Assembly (NCBI GenBank): GCA_029210545.1
Contig: JARGFV010000044.1
Span: forward strand, 1-19,240
Source: a bacterium
Lineage (GTDB): Bacteria; BMS3Abin14
DNA length: 19,240 bases
Reading direction: 5' to 3'
The notes beneath the pieces were generated by a model. It was not told the DNA's origin, made no database searches, and saw only the letters and a program-made list of their open reading frames with translations. A program made the translations under genes and the position numbers. Positions 1-7,405 of the stretch are shown in pieces; within the stretch, counting starts at the first letter, position 1, and every line of letters begins with the position of its first letter.

Positions 1-2
1 GG

Positions 3-320
3 GTAGGGATCGGCTGGGAGGCGACGGAAAGGCTAGTTGACAAGGCGCCTTCAAGGGATTACCAGGGAAAGGTCGTTGAGGCCATCCTGACGGTGCCCCG
101 GACCCTGAGCGTGAGGGACCTGAAGATGAGGTACGTGGGCAGGCGCATCGCGGTGGAAGTCCACCTCGGCCTCGATCCCGAGATGAACGTGGCCGACAGC
201 CACGACGTGGCCAGGGATGTGAAACGGGTGGTCATGGAGAACGATCAGAGGGTCTTCGACGTGCTGGTGCATGTGGAGCCTGAAGAATCGTCGGGTTCCC
301 CGATCGATTCTTCAGGTTAG
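3..320 (+). CDS. Cation diffusion facilitator (CDF) family transporter, C-terminal part
   Basis: This is the 3' end of a gene that begins before the window; the frame is open from base 3 to the TAG at 318-320. The roughly 105 visible residues match the cytoplasmic C-terminal domain of CDF metal/proton antiporters. They include LVDKAPSRDY after the last membrane helix, a beta strand with MRYVGRRIAVEVHLGLDP, then DSHDVARDVK and a closing VLVHVEP. In this family the domain dimerises and senses divalent metals such as Zn, Mn, Fe or Co; the metal cannot be read from this piece. The last 13 codons (PEESSGSPIDSSG) lie beyond the conserved domain and are made by a near-perfect inverted repeat. The HEAT gene follows after 41 bases on the same strand. 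Confidence 0.85.
   Translation, partial: VGIGWEATERLVDKAPSRDYQGKVVEAILTVPRTLSVRDLKMRYVGRRIAVEVHLGLDPEMNVADSHDVARDVKRVVMENDQRVFDVLVHVEPEESSGSPIDSSG
279..316. repeat. Inverted repeat at the 3' end of the CDF gene
   Basis: The arms 279-290 (CCTGAAGAATCG) and 305-316 (CGATTCTTCAGG) are perfect reverse complements over 12 bp. Inside them TCGGG (291-295) pairs with CCCGA (299-303), giving a hairpin of about 17 bp with one bulged T and a 3-nt loop. It ends one base before the stop codon, so both arms are translated. No T-tract follows, so it is not a classical intrinsic terminator. It may act as an mRNA 3'-end barrier. Confidence 0.75.
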
Positions 321-361
321 AAAACAAAACAGTAACTCGTTCTTACGGCAACGGGGGGCAG

Positions 362-2455
362 ATGTCCGAGGAATCCTTAACCCATTTTCACTCCGGGGGC
401 GACGATCTTGTCGTCTCGCTGATCCAGGCCTTCCTGCGGACAGGCGACTATCTCCCGGACCATCCCCAGTCGCAGACGGCGAAGGAGGCCCTCTACGAGG
501 GCTTTGTCCCGTTGGCGAATGTTTCCGGAGACCTGCATTTCTACATCAGGGAAGAGGACGGAGAACCCACGGCCCATGTGGAAGGCCTCGGCGAGTCAGC
601 CGTACGGCTCAAGGAGATCATGCCCCTCGGGATGGTGGACACCTGCATCCCCGGGTTCGTCAACTTTATGGAGCAAAAGGAGCTCATCAGCCTCACCCTC
701 TCTGCGAGAATGGGGCCGGATGAGTTCTCCCGTTTCATCGACCTCATGAGCGACCCGGCCTTCGTCGAAATGGGGGAGACAGAGTCCAAAAAACGGTTTA
801 CCGACAGCATAAGGCTCCAACAGATCCGGAACATCTCCTGGATCTTCAACGAGGAACTCATCGGCACCGGCCGGGAGATCCCCTGGCGGGTGAACCTGGC
901 CCTTTCACGCCTCCACAAGGATCTCAGGGTGCTGTCGATCCACGGGAAGATGGAGCACGAAGAGCTCGCCAGGATCAAGGGCCGGATCCTCCATGATGTT
1001 ACCCGTCCCCTGAGGGAATATGACCAGACTTATGCCTTCCTAATGAATCTGGATCTTGCCGCGACCCGGATCCTTGATGAGGACGGAGCGGAGGATGAAC
1101 TGCTGTCGGTCATGGAGGAGAAGACCTTTTTCGCAGTCGTTACCCTCCTCATGGACGACGCCTCCGGTAAGGAATCTTGCTTTCGTGAGATCCTGCCGCC
1201 CGAAAAGTTCGACCGCCTCCTCGGAAAGGTCTGCGGGAGGCTGATCCGGATCGACACCCGGGAATCCAACGACCGCCTGAGGGTACTTTACGAGGCGGGC
1301 GTCCTGTCTCCGGAAAGCCTCACCCCCGAGGTGAGGGAACGGGTCACCCTCCTGCACCTGGTCAGGAGCTTCATCGATTACTCCGACGCCTACCTGACCC
1401 ATCTGGACGCCGGTGGTTCCATGGAGGAATTTTCCAGGTTCGCAGTTCCACTGGCCAGGATCGTACTCTACCTCATCGAGGGCGGGTGGTACGCTGAGGC
1501 GGTCGCCATTACGGGGAGGCTGGCGTCCCGTGCCGCCGAAAACAGTGAGCTGACACACGTCGCGCACCAGGCCCTCGGCGAGATCAGGGAGGGTCCGGCT
1601 ATCCGGGCGGCGAAGGAAGCCTTTCTCACGGTTCCGAAGGAAGACCGCGTCGAGATCGGCCGTTTCTTCGTTCTCATGGGTGTCTGGGCCATCGGCACCC
1701 TCAGGGAGATCATCATTCAGAGCGATGACATCTGGAGGAGAAAACAGGCAGCCGATATCCTCCTCGAGATGGGGCCGGACCCGGCGTCTATCCTCGTCGA
1801 TATCCTCGATGAGGCCGGGGTGTCCGGCGACACGTTGGCGATGGTCGTCAGGGTTCTGGCGGGGGTAACCTACGAGAACTTCAAGCCGATAGTCGTCCAG
1901 GCCGTTGAAAGGAAGGTCGGGGATCCGAGCAGCGATGTGCGAAGGGAAGCGGTCCGTGCCCTGGTCAGCCTGGCGCCCGTGGGCAAGGGGAAGCTTTTCA
2001 TGAGCGCCTTGAAGGATACCGACCCGGAGGTGCAAAGAGAGGCGGTCAGGGGGTTGGGGTTCGCCGCTGACCCCGGTTTGTTTGATCCACTTCGGGATAT
2101 CCTCGCCAGGGCCGGCCGGGAAGACGACGGGAAGCTGTGGAGTCTCGCCGCCGCCGCTGTGAGCGCCCTGGGGCATCTGCGTGACGGATGCCCCGGGATC
2201 AGCGACGAGATCGACAGCTGCGTCCTCTCTGTGAGCGAGAAAGCGATCCCCCGGAGAGGTTTGAAGAAGCTGAAAAGGCCGGGAGGCGGGTTCCCGTCCG
2301 AATTCCTCACGTCCCTGTCCTACACACTCGGGCGGATGGGAGGGGAAGAAGCTGAAAAACAGCTCGAGAGGATGTCACATCTCAAGGATGATGCGGTGGC
2401 GAAAAGGGCAAGGGCGGAGCTGGAGAAGCTAAGGGCCGTGAATCGTGATCGGTAA
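362..2455 (+). CDS. HEAT-repeat protein, function unknown
   Basis: A 697-residue protein with no signal peptide or membrane segment, so probably cytoplasmic. The start at 362 is preceded by a purine-rich ribosome site (ACGGGGGGCAG). The first 130 residues form a conserved-looking domain that I cannot name (DDLVVSLIQAFLRTGDYLPDHP near the start). The rest is almost all helical. From about residue 455 to 660 it shows HEAT-type helical pairs, for example DPSSDVRREAVRALVSLAP and DTDPEVQREAVRGLGFAAD. HEAT solenoids usually serve as protein-binding scaffolds. No enzymatic motif is visible. It lies 41 bases after the CDF gene and may be cotranscribed, but a shared role is not evident. The last codons and the stop lie inside a 7-bp-period repeat, so the extreme C-terminus (NRDR) may be repeat-derived. 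Confidence 0.85.
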   Translation: MSEESLTHFHSGGDDLVVSLIQAFLRTGDYLPDHPQSQTAKEALYEGFVPLANVSGDLHFYIREEDGEPTAHVEGLGESAVRLKEIMPLGMVDTCIPGFVNFMEQKELISLTLSARMGPDEFSRFIDLMSDPAFVEMGETESKKRFTDSIRLQQIRNISWIFNEELIGTGREIPWRVNLALSRLHKDLRVLSIHGKMEHEELARIKGRILHDVTRPLREYDQTYAFLMNLDLAATRILDEDGAEDELLSVMEEKTFFAVVTLLMDDASGKESCFREILPPEKFDRLLGKVCGRLIRIDTRESNDRLRVLYEAGVLSPESLTPEVRERVTLLHLVRSFIDYSDAYLTHLDAGGSMEEFSRFAVPLARIVLYLIEGGWYAEAVAITGRLASRAAENSELTHVAHQALGEIREGPAIRAAKEAFLTVPKEDRVEIGRFFVLMGVWAIGTLREIIIQSDDIWRRKQAADILLEMGPDPASILVDILDEAGVSGDTLAMVVRVLAGVTYENFKPIVVQAVERKVGDPSSDVRREAVRALVSLAPVGKGKLFMSALKDTDPEVQREAVRGLGFAADPGLFDPLRDILARAGREDDGKLWSLAAAAVSALGHLRDGCPGISDEIDSCVLSVSEKAIPRRGLKKLKRPGGGFPSEFLTSLSYTLGRMGGEEAEKQLERMSHLKDDAVAKRARAELEKLRAVNRDR

Positions 2456-2472
2456 TTAGTGATTAGTGCTTA
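2438..2472 (+). repeat. Heptamer array spanning the HEAT gene stop codon
   Basis: Five consecutive 7-mers: GTGAATC, GTGATCG, GTAATTA, GTGATTA, GTGCTTA. The stop TAA (2453-2455) falls inside the third unit. It is one of about a dozen 7-bp-period arrays in this window, each with its own word. Confidence 0.7.
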
Positions 2473-2547
2473 GGGAACCCCCCCGGCTTTGCCTGGGGTA
2501 CATGACTCTTCCTCTCCCCTCAGGAAAAACTTTCCCCCTCACCCCGG

Positions 2548-2571
2548 CCCTCTCCCTCGGCGGGGAGAGGG
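2548..2571. repeat. CCCTCTCCC/GGGAGAGGG hairpin (REP-like)
   Basis: CCCTCTCCC (2548-2556) and GGGAGAGGG (2563-2571) form a perfect 9-bp stem with a 6-nt loop, preceded by CCCCTCACCCCGG. Inverted repeats of this composition recur between genes in many bacterial genomes. Between two convergent genes it could also help to end transcription, but there is no T-tract. Confidence 0.55.
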
Positions 2572-2873
2572 AGAATAAGGAAAGGGCCTATTGGCAGGGG
2601 GAGGAAGGGTAAGGAAGTAAGCCTACATGAGGGGAAGAAGAATGGGGAGGGGACTTATTGCCAGGCGATTTCCGGGATGACGAATAAAGTAAACCGCCAT
2701 ACCGACACTTCGACACCCCTTCCCCCCTGCTCCCCCGCTCCTCTGCCCGCCCTCTCGCTCCGCAGCTCAGTCGTCCAGCCGTAAGTTTCCGCGTCCAGTT
2801 TTTTCCGCCCTCCGCACCAGGCGAGTTGGTCGAGTCGCACTTCGCACTGACTTTTCCTAGCACTTGTCCTTCC

Positions 2874-2901
2874 CCTTTGGCCTTTGGACTTTGCACTTTG
2901 G
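2874..2901 (-). repeat. Heptamer array just after the GNAT stop
   Basis: On the minus strand the units read CCAAAGT, GCAAAGT, CCAAAGG, CCAAAGG. The array starts 8 bases beyond the stop of the GNAT gene. Confidence 0.65.
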
Positions 2902-2909
2902 ACTGTTTT

Positions 2910-3821
2910 TTACTCCACCCTGATCTTCTCCAGATCCACCATGGGCTGCAGCTGGTACAGGTCCGGGCGCCGGTCGTGGAGGGGACGGACGGTGGCGATG
3001 TGCCGCTGCTGGGCCAGGGCCGAGAGGGCCAATTCCGAGACCACCACCGACTCCACGTTGGGGTCGGCCTCTCCCTGGATCCCCTTTTCCGGAAAAGGAA
3101 AGTCGCTTGGGGTGATGTGCAGCTTGTCCTGTGTGTAGACGTACCCGCCGCTGGCGGCGTGGCAGCTGATGAGCTGGTAGGTAAAGTACTCCGGAAAGAG
3201 GAGGAAATGGCAGTGGGAGGCGGAAGCCGTGTCGACGAAGAACTCAACCGCGTCTTCCATCTGGACCTTTTTCACCTTGTAGCCGGCCTTGAGGTGGGAG
3301 TTGAGGGCCTGGTCCTCCAGTTCCCCTTCCACGACCTTCCTGACGTACTGGCCGGCGGTCATCCTGCCGGCGTAACGCCTGTAACCGGGGATACGGCCGT
3401 AGGCGATCATCCGCCTCAGGTTGTATCTCTTCATGAGCTTCCTGCGGCGCTCGTAGAGCATTCCGGAAATGCCCAGGCGCTGGTAATCGGGATGGACGGC
3501 AAGGTCCGCCCCGTAAAGGGTGTCCCCGAGATAGTTGTGGGTGCTGAAGGTCCCGGCGCCGGTGATCTCGTCCACGGTGTACCAGTAGGTCTCGTCATCG
3601 AGGCTGATGATGAGGGAGGTGGCAAATCCCACGATCTTGTTGTCAGCGATGGCCAGGAACTGCCCCTGCGGGAAAACGGCCAGCTGCATATCGTAGAGCC
3701 GCTCGCCGTATTCGAACTCCGGAGGGTAGTCCGCGTAGGCGGCCTTGTTGCACTCGATGACTCCGGGTATGTCTTCCTCACGCCAGCGTCGGATCGTTAT
3801 CTTCGGACGTCTTTTGGCCAT
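2910..3821 (-). CDS. GNAT acetyltransferase with a shortened nitrilase domain (YhcX-like remnant)
   Basis: A 303-residue protein. Residues 8 to about 185 match the N-terminal GNAT domain of the bifunctional GNAT/carbon-nitrogen hydrolase family (B. subtilis YhcX type), with GDTLYGADLAVHPDYQRLG (acetyl-CoA loop region) and RRMIAYGRIPGYRRYAGRM. The remainder consists of separated pieces of the nitrilase domain joined in frame. VEFFVDTAS followed by LLFPEYFTYQL carries the catalytic Glu region, YTQDKLHITP carries the Lys region, and DPNVESVVV to VRPLHDRRPDLYQL is the domain's C-terminal end. The catalytic-Cys segment (CYDxEFPE-type) and long stretches between the pieces are absent. Family members are about 500 residues. 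The nitrilase half should be inactive, while the GNAT half may still work. The gene lies 52 bases after the PLP decarboxylase on the same strand, with a weak GAGG ribosome site, and is probably the operon's last gene. Confidence 0.8.
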   Translation of the reverse strand: MAKRRPKITIRRWREEDIPGVIECNKAAYADYPPEFEYGERLYDMQLAVFPQGQFLAIADNKIVGFATSLIISLDDETYWYTVDEITGAGTFSTHNYLGDTLYGADLAVHPDYQRLGISGMLYERRRKLMKRYNLRRMIAYGRIPGYRRYAGRMTAGQYVRKVVEGELEDQALNSHLKAGYKVKKVQMEDAVEFFVDTASASHCHFLLFPEYFTYQLISCHAASGGYVYTQDKLHITPSDFPFPEKGIQGEADPNVESVVVSELALSALAQQRHIATVRPLHDRRPDLYQLQPMVDLEKIRVE

Positions 3822-3873
3822 GGTAATAAAACCTCGAGTTTAAGTTCGCAAACCGTTAACGGTGATCCGTGGC

Positions 3874-5193
3874 CTATGATCCAGGCCTGATCGCCTCAGA
3901 GAACCAGGTGATGGAATCAGCCCGGGATTGCCTGAGCCGCACCATTTCCGCCGTCGGTTTGATGAACTGCTGGCGAAGACTCCAGGTGTAGGCGCCCTGG
4001 TTGGGAAGGAGGAGCAGGTCGCCGGGCTCGATCCCGTCTCCGAAATAGGACCAGCCCCACACGTCATGCGGAGTGCACAAAGACCCGGCGATGAGGCAGG
4101 GCCGCTCCACGGCGGAGGGCCGGCTGAGGTTGATGACAGGCACGTAGTCGGATTCGTATCGCTCCCACCCGACGATGTTGGTCCCTGCGTCCGCGATGAC
4201 AATGTCCCGGGACTTGACGTCCACAACGCGAAGGAGTATGTGCATGGCGCTGTTGGCGATCCACCGGCCGGGTTCGGCATAAACGGTCAGGGGGCAAACG
4301 GGGAAGATGTTTTCCCGGAGGGAACGGGCGATCTCCCGCGCGAAGTCATCGATGGGAGCTGCCGGAACGATCCGGCGTCCGGGCAGGAAGCCCGGTGAAA
4401 GAGACTCCGTATCCAGCAGCCATTCCCCCTCCTCCGGCCAGTAACCGCCCCCGATATCGATAAACTCCAGGTCACGTGTCAGTCCCCGGTCAAGGTTTCT
4501 CAGGACGAGGCCCAGCCTGGCGATGAACCCGGTGTGGGCGTCAGGGGTGAGGTTCCAGCTTGTGTGGAACTGAACGCCCCGCAGCAGCACACGCGGGCTT
4601 TGGGCTGCCTTCTTCATGAAGGTCTCGAGTTCGGCCAGGCCCACCCCGAACTTTCTCCAGAGCCCCTCCTCCTGCGTGGTGATCCGCACCCCGGTTCGGA
4701 CAGGCGCCCCGGAAAAAGAGACGATCCCTGCCAGCCGGTCCAGCTCCCCGGGACTGTCCAGGAGGATGGTGACGGCGTCCCGGTTCTCAAGGGCGAGACC
4801 CAGTTCGTCGTCTGTCTTGCCCGGTCCCGAGAACAGGATCCTCCGGCAGCCTGCCGCGAGGGCGTTTTCCAGCTCCAGGCCGCTGGAAACGTCCAGGCCC
4901 AGCCCGGCTGCGACCACCCCGGCGGCCATCCAGGGGTGGTTGTTGCACTTCATGGCAAAGAAAGCCTCGAAACCCGGAAGACGTTCCTCGAACGCTCCGA
5001 CAAATGCCCGGCAACTGGCGCTGAGGGACGCGGGGTCGAAAAGGTAAAGAGGGGTGTTCCGAAGGTCCGCCGCCGCTTTCAGCTCCTCCGCTCGTGCAAG
5101 GAACGAAAGGACGAGGTCGCGGACCTCCTTTTCGCAGTGGGGGCCCTGACTGGCGTCACACCCGTGGCCGTCCATTCCCCCGGCCTGTTTCAT
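3874..5193 (-). CDS. Fold-type III PLP-dependent decarboxylase (DAP/ornithine/carboxynorspermidine decarboxylase superfamily)
   Basis: A 439-residue enzyme of the alanine-racemase-fold decarboxylases (LysA/NspC/Orn_DAP_Arg_deC group). Visible motifs are K82 in AMKCNNHP (Schiff-base lysine), H210 in FHTSW, the glycine loop IDIGGGY (245-251) and YAEPGRW (305-311) for phosphate binding. SLCTPHDV supplies the cross-subunit Cys373, and GAYTWSLRQQF closes the site. The Cys is followed by TPHD rather than the ESGD/DSxD common in LysA or ODC, so the substrate is probably not the standard one. The start at 5193 overlaps the ATP-grasp stop (ATGA) and has GGAG 8 bases upstream. It likely produces or modifies an amine used by the neighbouring ligase; this is inferred from context only. 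Confidence 0.85.
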   Translation of the reverse strand: MKQAGGMDGHGCDASQGPHCEKEVRDLVLSFLARAEELKAAADLRNTPLYLFDPASLSASCRAFVGAFEERLPGFEAFFAMKCNNHPWMAAGVVAAGLGLDVSSGLELENALAAGCRRILFSGPGKTDDELGLALENRDAVTILLDSPGELDRLAGIVSFSGAPVRTGVRITTQEEGLWRKFGVGLAELETFMKKAAQSPRVLLRGVQFHTSWNLTPDAHTGFIARLGLVLRNLDRGLTRDLEFIDIGGGYWPEEGEWLLDTESLSPGFLPGRRIVPAAPIDDFAREIARSLRENIFPVCPLTVYAEPGRWIANSAMHILLRVVDVKSRDIVIADAGTNIVGWERYESDYVPVINLSRPSAVERPCLIAGSLCTPHDVWGWSYFGDGIEPGDLLLLPNQGAYTWSLRQQFIKPTAEMVRLRQSRADSITWFSEAIRPGS

Positions 5194-6473
5194 GATGCCA
5201 TCTCCACGCGAAGGAGTTTTTCCAGGCGGTCACCCTCCTCCGCAAGGTCATCAGGGTTGGAGGGGCTGAAAATGATGTGGCCAAGCACTCTCGAAAAGTA
5301 GTCGCCGGGCGGGAGGGCGACCTTGTGTCCCGGCTCACGGTATAAGGTGATATCCACGACCCCGGGATCCCCGGCAATACGTGAAACATCGATTCTCTCG
5401 ATCACCCCGGTCTGGCGGGCGAAAATCCTCACTGCCGCGAGAAACCGGAACGATTCCACAGGAGGGAGCACTGGACTCGACCCTTCCGCAAGGTCCAGGG
5501 CGAGACAGAGCATGTCCAGCCCACCGCTGGCCCGGATCAGCCAGGGAAGACAGTCCCCTGAAGGGCGCGGGGAAAGCTCGAGGAAGCTGGCGCGCCCGCG
5601 GTGGACGATAAAGTCGGCCATGAAGAGACCACTGGTGAGCTCCATGGCGTCGGCCGCTTCAAAGAGCTGCTTCTCCAGGTCCCTCTGGCTGATCCCTGTG
5701 TCTCCGTTCGCCGGTACGTAATACAGGTGGGTCGTTCCCGTACCCAGTTCCGGGGCAAGGATCTTGCCGGCTACACGGACGATCTTCACCCGACCGTTCT
5801 CGAGGATGAAATCGCAGCTGAACTCGGGACCGGTCAGCCCTTCCTCGGCGACCACATCCTGACGGGGATCGATGCCCTGGCCCTGGTAGTGCCCCAGGTG
5901 GTACATCCTTTCGTCAGGGTGCTCGGCCAGCCTGCGGGTAATGATCCTGAAGGCCTTCCGGGCCTCTCCACGGTTCTTACACCAGAAGACGAGTTCGCTC
6001 CCGGACCCTGTCAGCGGTTTGAGTACCAGGGGGAAGCCCAGGCGGTCGATGACCGCCTCGAGGTCCTCCGGTTCCCTTGCGGTGAGGACCCGGGGACAAG
6101 GGACACCTGAACGCAGCCATGCCCTTTTGGAGTGGAATTTGCTCCTGCTGGTCTTTATGGACGCCTCGGAATGATAGGGGAGAGCCAGTTTGGCGGCCAG
6201 GGACGCGGCAAGCGCCAGGGACTCGTCGTCAAAGCAGGTGATCCCGGAAAGTTCCATACCGTGGGTCGTGAGATGCCTTCTCAGCGAAGACAGGGCCTCC
6301 TTGCTGTTGCTGAGGTCTGCGGTGACCTCCACTTCCTCCGGGGGGCGCTCGACTCCGGCGTTCCGGCGGACCCTGGCGTCGGTCAGGAACAGGGCCCGTC
6401 CGGGATAGCGGCCCTCGATCAATTCGATGTAATCAGGAGTCGTCCCGACGACCAGCACTCTCCCCCGAGTCAC
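5190..6473 (-). CDS. ATP-grasp carboxylate-amine/thiol ligase-type enzyme
   Basis: A 427-residue ATP-grasp protein. It has an N-terminal Rossmann-like part (GRVLVVGTTPDYIEL), then K112 in SRSKFHSKRAWLRSG, and FPLVLKPLTGSGSE (about 147-160) for the ATP-binding lysine and glycine loop. EEGLTGPEFSCDFIL (about 210-224) follows, and the metal ligands D287 and E299 lie in FMADFIVHRGRASFLELSPR. The family activates a carboxylate as acyl-phosphate and joins it to an amine or similar nucleophile. The order of motifs fits CarB-like, amino-acid-ligase members. It starts with GTG at 6473, overlaps the acyltransferase stop (GTGA), and has GGAG 7 bases upstream. The substrate is unknown; the flanking decarboxylases suggest that a decarboxylated amino acid could be one partner. 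Confidence 0.85.
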   Translation of the reverse strand: MTRGRVLVVGTTPDYIELIEGRYPGRALFLTDARVRRNAGVERPPEEVEVTADLSNSKEALSSLRRHLTTHGMELSGITCFDDESLALAASLAAKLALPYHSEASIKTSRSKFHSKRAWLRSGVPCPRVLTAREPEDLEAVIDRLGFPLVLKPLTGSGSELVFWCKNRGEARKAFRIITRRLAEHPDERMYHLGHYQGQGIDPRQDVVAEEGLTGPEFSCDFILENGRVKIVRVAGKILAPELGTGTTHLYYVPANGDTGISQRDLEKQLFEAADAMELTSGLFMADFIVHRGRASFLELSPRPSGDCLPWLIRASGGLDMLCLALDLAEGSSPVLPPVESFRFLAAVRIFARQTGVIERIDVSRIAGDPGVVDITLYREPGHKVALPPGDYFSRVLGHIIFSPSNPDDLAEEGDRLEKLLRVEMAS

Positions 6474-7405
6474 GACGATACTCCGTGGGATACCTGCCCT
6501 GCCGCTTCAGAAAGGAGGTACAGGGGCCGTTCCGTGAGATGGAACATCTTCTTCCAGTTGAACTCTCCGCAAAGGAAATCGACCTGGCGTATCTGTTCGG
6601 CGCAGGCTCTCTCCATGTGGTGGAGGTTGATGAGCTTGGCGATACCGGAGCATTCAGGGTCGGTACCCCCGGCCATGAGGGTGTAAACCTCCTTATGGAG
6701 CACACCCACATCGACCGCGGCCGGATAGCCGCCCACCATGGCGGTGGTGACCCTCAGCCACCCGGCTTCGGCGAAGAACCGGACCATGTCGGTAAACCCC
6801 CTGCGGAACCTGGGATCCGCGAAATAGGAACTGGTCCCGAATCGGGCCAGGTTCATGGACACCATGAGGTCAAAATCCTCGAAACGGTCCAGGCGCCAGG
6901 TTACACCCCTGGTCTGGAGGGTCTCGACTTCCTTCCGGATCCGTTTGAAAGACTTGCCGGAGAAGGCGGCACGATATCCGGCCATGTCGTAACCGTACCT
7001 GGGCGGTTCGAAAAGATATCCGGTCTCGTCGACCCGGCTTTCGGCGGGCAGGTTGGCCGAACGGGGCGAGAGGTATCGGATGTGAATGGGTCCGGGAACC
7101 GAGGCAAGGAGGCTTTTAGGATCACTGGAAACGATGACATTCTGCTCCAGCCAGGTGCGGCCCCGCCAGGTCTCTCCCGGGAAGAAGGCCCAGTTCCCCT
7201 GCTCCTCGATCCAGGACAAGGGAAGGAGACCTGCGGGTTTCCCCCCGGACTCCTCGACGAGAAAAAGGAAGGGACGGCGGAAATGACGGTGGAACGCCAT
7301 GCGTACTTCCCAGAGGTCCATGACGAACTCGTCGGGCATGAGATCGACCCACAGTTCCCGGGCTTCGCCGAGGTCGCGGACAAATCTGACGTCCACGGCG
7401 GTCAC
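6470..7405 (-). CDS. FemAB/CelD-like acyltransferase (Acetyltransf_6 type GNAT)
   Basis: A 311-residue protein of the double-GNAT BioF2/CelD/FemAB-like superfamily. Typical marks are KSFKRIRKEVETLQ (about 151-164), the strand LRVTTAMVGGYPAAVDVGVL (217-236), YTLMAGGTDPECSGIAKLIN (241-260) and the late VDFLCGEFNWKKMF (275-288). The last matches the family's ending with DFLxGxxxYK-type residues. Members move acyl or aminoacyl groups to amines. Its GTG start at 7405 overlaps the stop of the SpeD-like gene (GTGA). No good ribosome site precedes it, so it probably depends on translational coupling. No membrane segments are seen, so the reaction is probably cytoplasmic. Confidence 0.8.
   Translation of the reverse strand: MTAVDVRFVRDLGEARELWVDLMPDEFVMDLWEVRMAFHRHFRRPFLFLVEESGGKPAGLLPLSWIEEQGNWAFFPGETWRGRTWLEQNVIVSSDPKSLLASVPGPIHIRYLSPRSANLPAESRVDETGYLFEPPRYGYDMAGYRAAFSGKSFKRIRKEVETLQTRGVTWRLDRFEDFDLMVSMNLARFGTSSYFADPRFRRGFTDMVRFFAEAGWLRVTTAMVGGYPAAVDVGVLHKEVYTLMAGGTDPECSGIAKLINLHHMERACAEQIRQVDFLCGEFNWKKMFHLTERPLYLLSEAAGQVSHGVSS

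Larger units (their letters stand above)
2456..2909. other. Spacer between convergent genes, low-complexity, no gene seen
   Basis: This 454-base stretch separates the HEAT gene from the convergent GNAT gene. It holds heptamer arrays at both edges, a CCCTCTCCC/GGGAGAGGG hairpin, and long pyrimidine-rich runs (about 2715-2760). Short open frames are present, but none has a ribosome site together with recognisable protein features. Confidence 0.6.

Noticed and set aside
1040-2176. 378-codon minus-strand frame inside the HEAT gene
   Set aside because: It is a shadow of a GC-rich gene. Its protein is rich in G, P, D and R with no domain, and the plus frame has clear HEAT repeats and a ribosome site.
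2826-3890. 354-codon plus-strand frame opposite the GNAT gene
   Set aside because: The minus frame has clear GNAT motifs; the plus frame has none.
3874-6473. Vibrioferrin-type siderophore cluster (ATP-grasp plus PLP decarboxylase)
   Set aside because: No NIS synthetase or export/receptor genes are present, and similarity is only at the level of enzyme families.
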